NCBI GenBank assembly: GCA_048173955.1
Contig: DBEYOB010000121.1
Location: 1 to 6,890, forward strand
DNA from: CAZUFB01 sp048173955
GTDB taxonomy: Bacteria; Actinomycetota; Coriobacteriia; Coriobacteriales; UMGS124
Length of the DNA stretch: 6,890 bases
Direction of reading: 5' to 3'
In this document: piece after piece, positions 4,117 to 6,890 of the stretch
How positions within the stretch are numbered: position 1 is the first letter of the stretch
Layout: the number at the start of each line of letters is the position of its first letter
Translations under genes and position numbers: made by a program
The notes under the pieces: model-generated
What the model saw: the letters and a program-made list of their open reading frames with translations, nothing else
What the model was told of the DNA's origin: nothing
The model's database searches: none

Positions 4117-4203
4117 TGAAACCCCCGAAGTCCCGGCACGGCAGCCTTCGCACGGGCGCGGCCACTTTCATACGGCGCCGCCGCCTTTGCACGGACACCG
4201 CCC

Positions 4204-6816
<2,613 letters not shown>

Positions 6817-6890
6817 GGACGGCGACCTTTCGAGAACGGGACGACCGGCGGGTACGGGACCGGGCGGAGCGCGCGGGCGGGCAGGTGGGG

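Noticed and set aside
4173..4203. Terminator directly after the UvrA2 gene
   Set aside because: Only short GC palindromes such as CGGCGCCG are visible and no T-run follows.
6817..6890. Promoter upstream of the UvrA2 gene at the window edge
   Set aside because: Only 74 bases are available, almost all G and C, with no -10-like box. The promoter probably lies outside the window.

Overview
The window is very GC-rich, with coding third positions mostly G or C. It carries a set of proteins common in gut-type anaerobic Actinomycetota: a cytidylate-kinase-like P-loop protein, an IscR-like Rrf2 regulator, a small TSCPD-domain protein, an MscL with a C-terminal zinc ribbon, and a UvrA2-type ABC protein. 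My best guess is the class Coriobacteriia (an Eggerthella-, Olsenella- or Collinsella-like organism). This is inferred from gene content and composition, not from a marker gene.

Layout. Positions 1-148 may hold the 5' end of a divergent minus-strand gene that runs off the edge. The cytidylate-kinase-like gene (301-1068) is the only confident plus-strand gene and has a perfect TATAAT box upstream. Between it and the convergent Rrf2 gene lies a gene-free stretch of about 590 bp (1069-1657). That stretch holds G-rich sequence, 17-bp direct repeats, competing inverted repeats, an AT-richer island and several possible RNA hairpins. All later genes are on the minus strand. Read in transcription order from the right, they are UvrA2-like ABC protein (6816-4204), mscL (3970-3479), Phd/YefM-type antitoxin (3416-3126), PIN-domain toxin (3151-2717), TSCPD protein (2528-2262) and Rrf2 regulator (2149-1658).

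How the genes relate. The antitoxin and toxin overlap and form a two-gene toxin-antitoxin operon. Its promoter (TTGTGC, 17 bp, TATGAT) is wrapped by two perfect 14-bp palindromes exactly 20 bp apart, the clearest regulatory structure here. The pair looks like an insertion between mscL and the TSCPD gene, and its base composition is more relaxed than its neighbours. The TSCPD gene has its own TATAAT box, with a small inverted repeat touching it and a 9-bp hairpin in its leader. It is followed after 109-112 bp by the Rrf2 gene, with three perfect hairpins between them, so the two may form one regulated unit related to Fe-S or cysteine chemistry (inference). The UvrA2 homologue lacks the UvrB-binding region of true UvrA, so it is probably not the housekeeping repair subunit.

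I see no rRNA, tRNA, CRISPR array, insertion sequence or phage gene. No hairpin in the window is followed by a good T-tract, so terminator calls are weak throughout.
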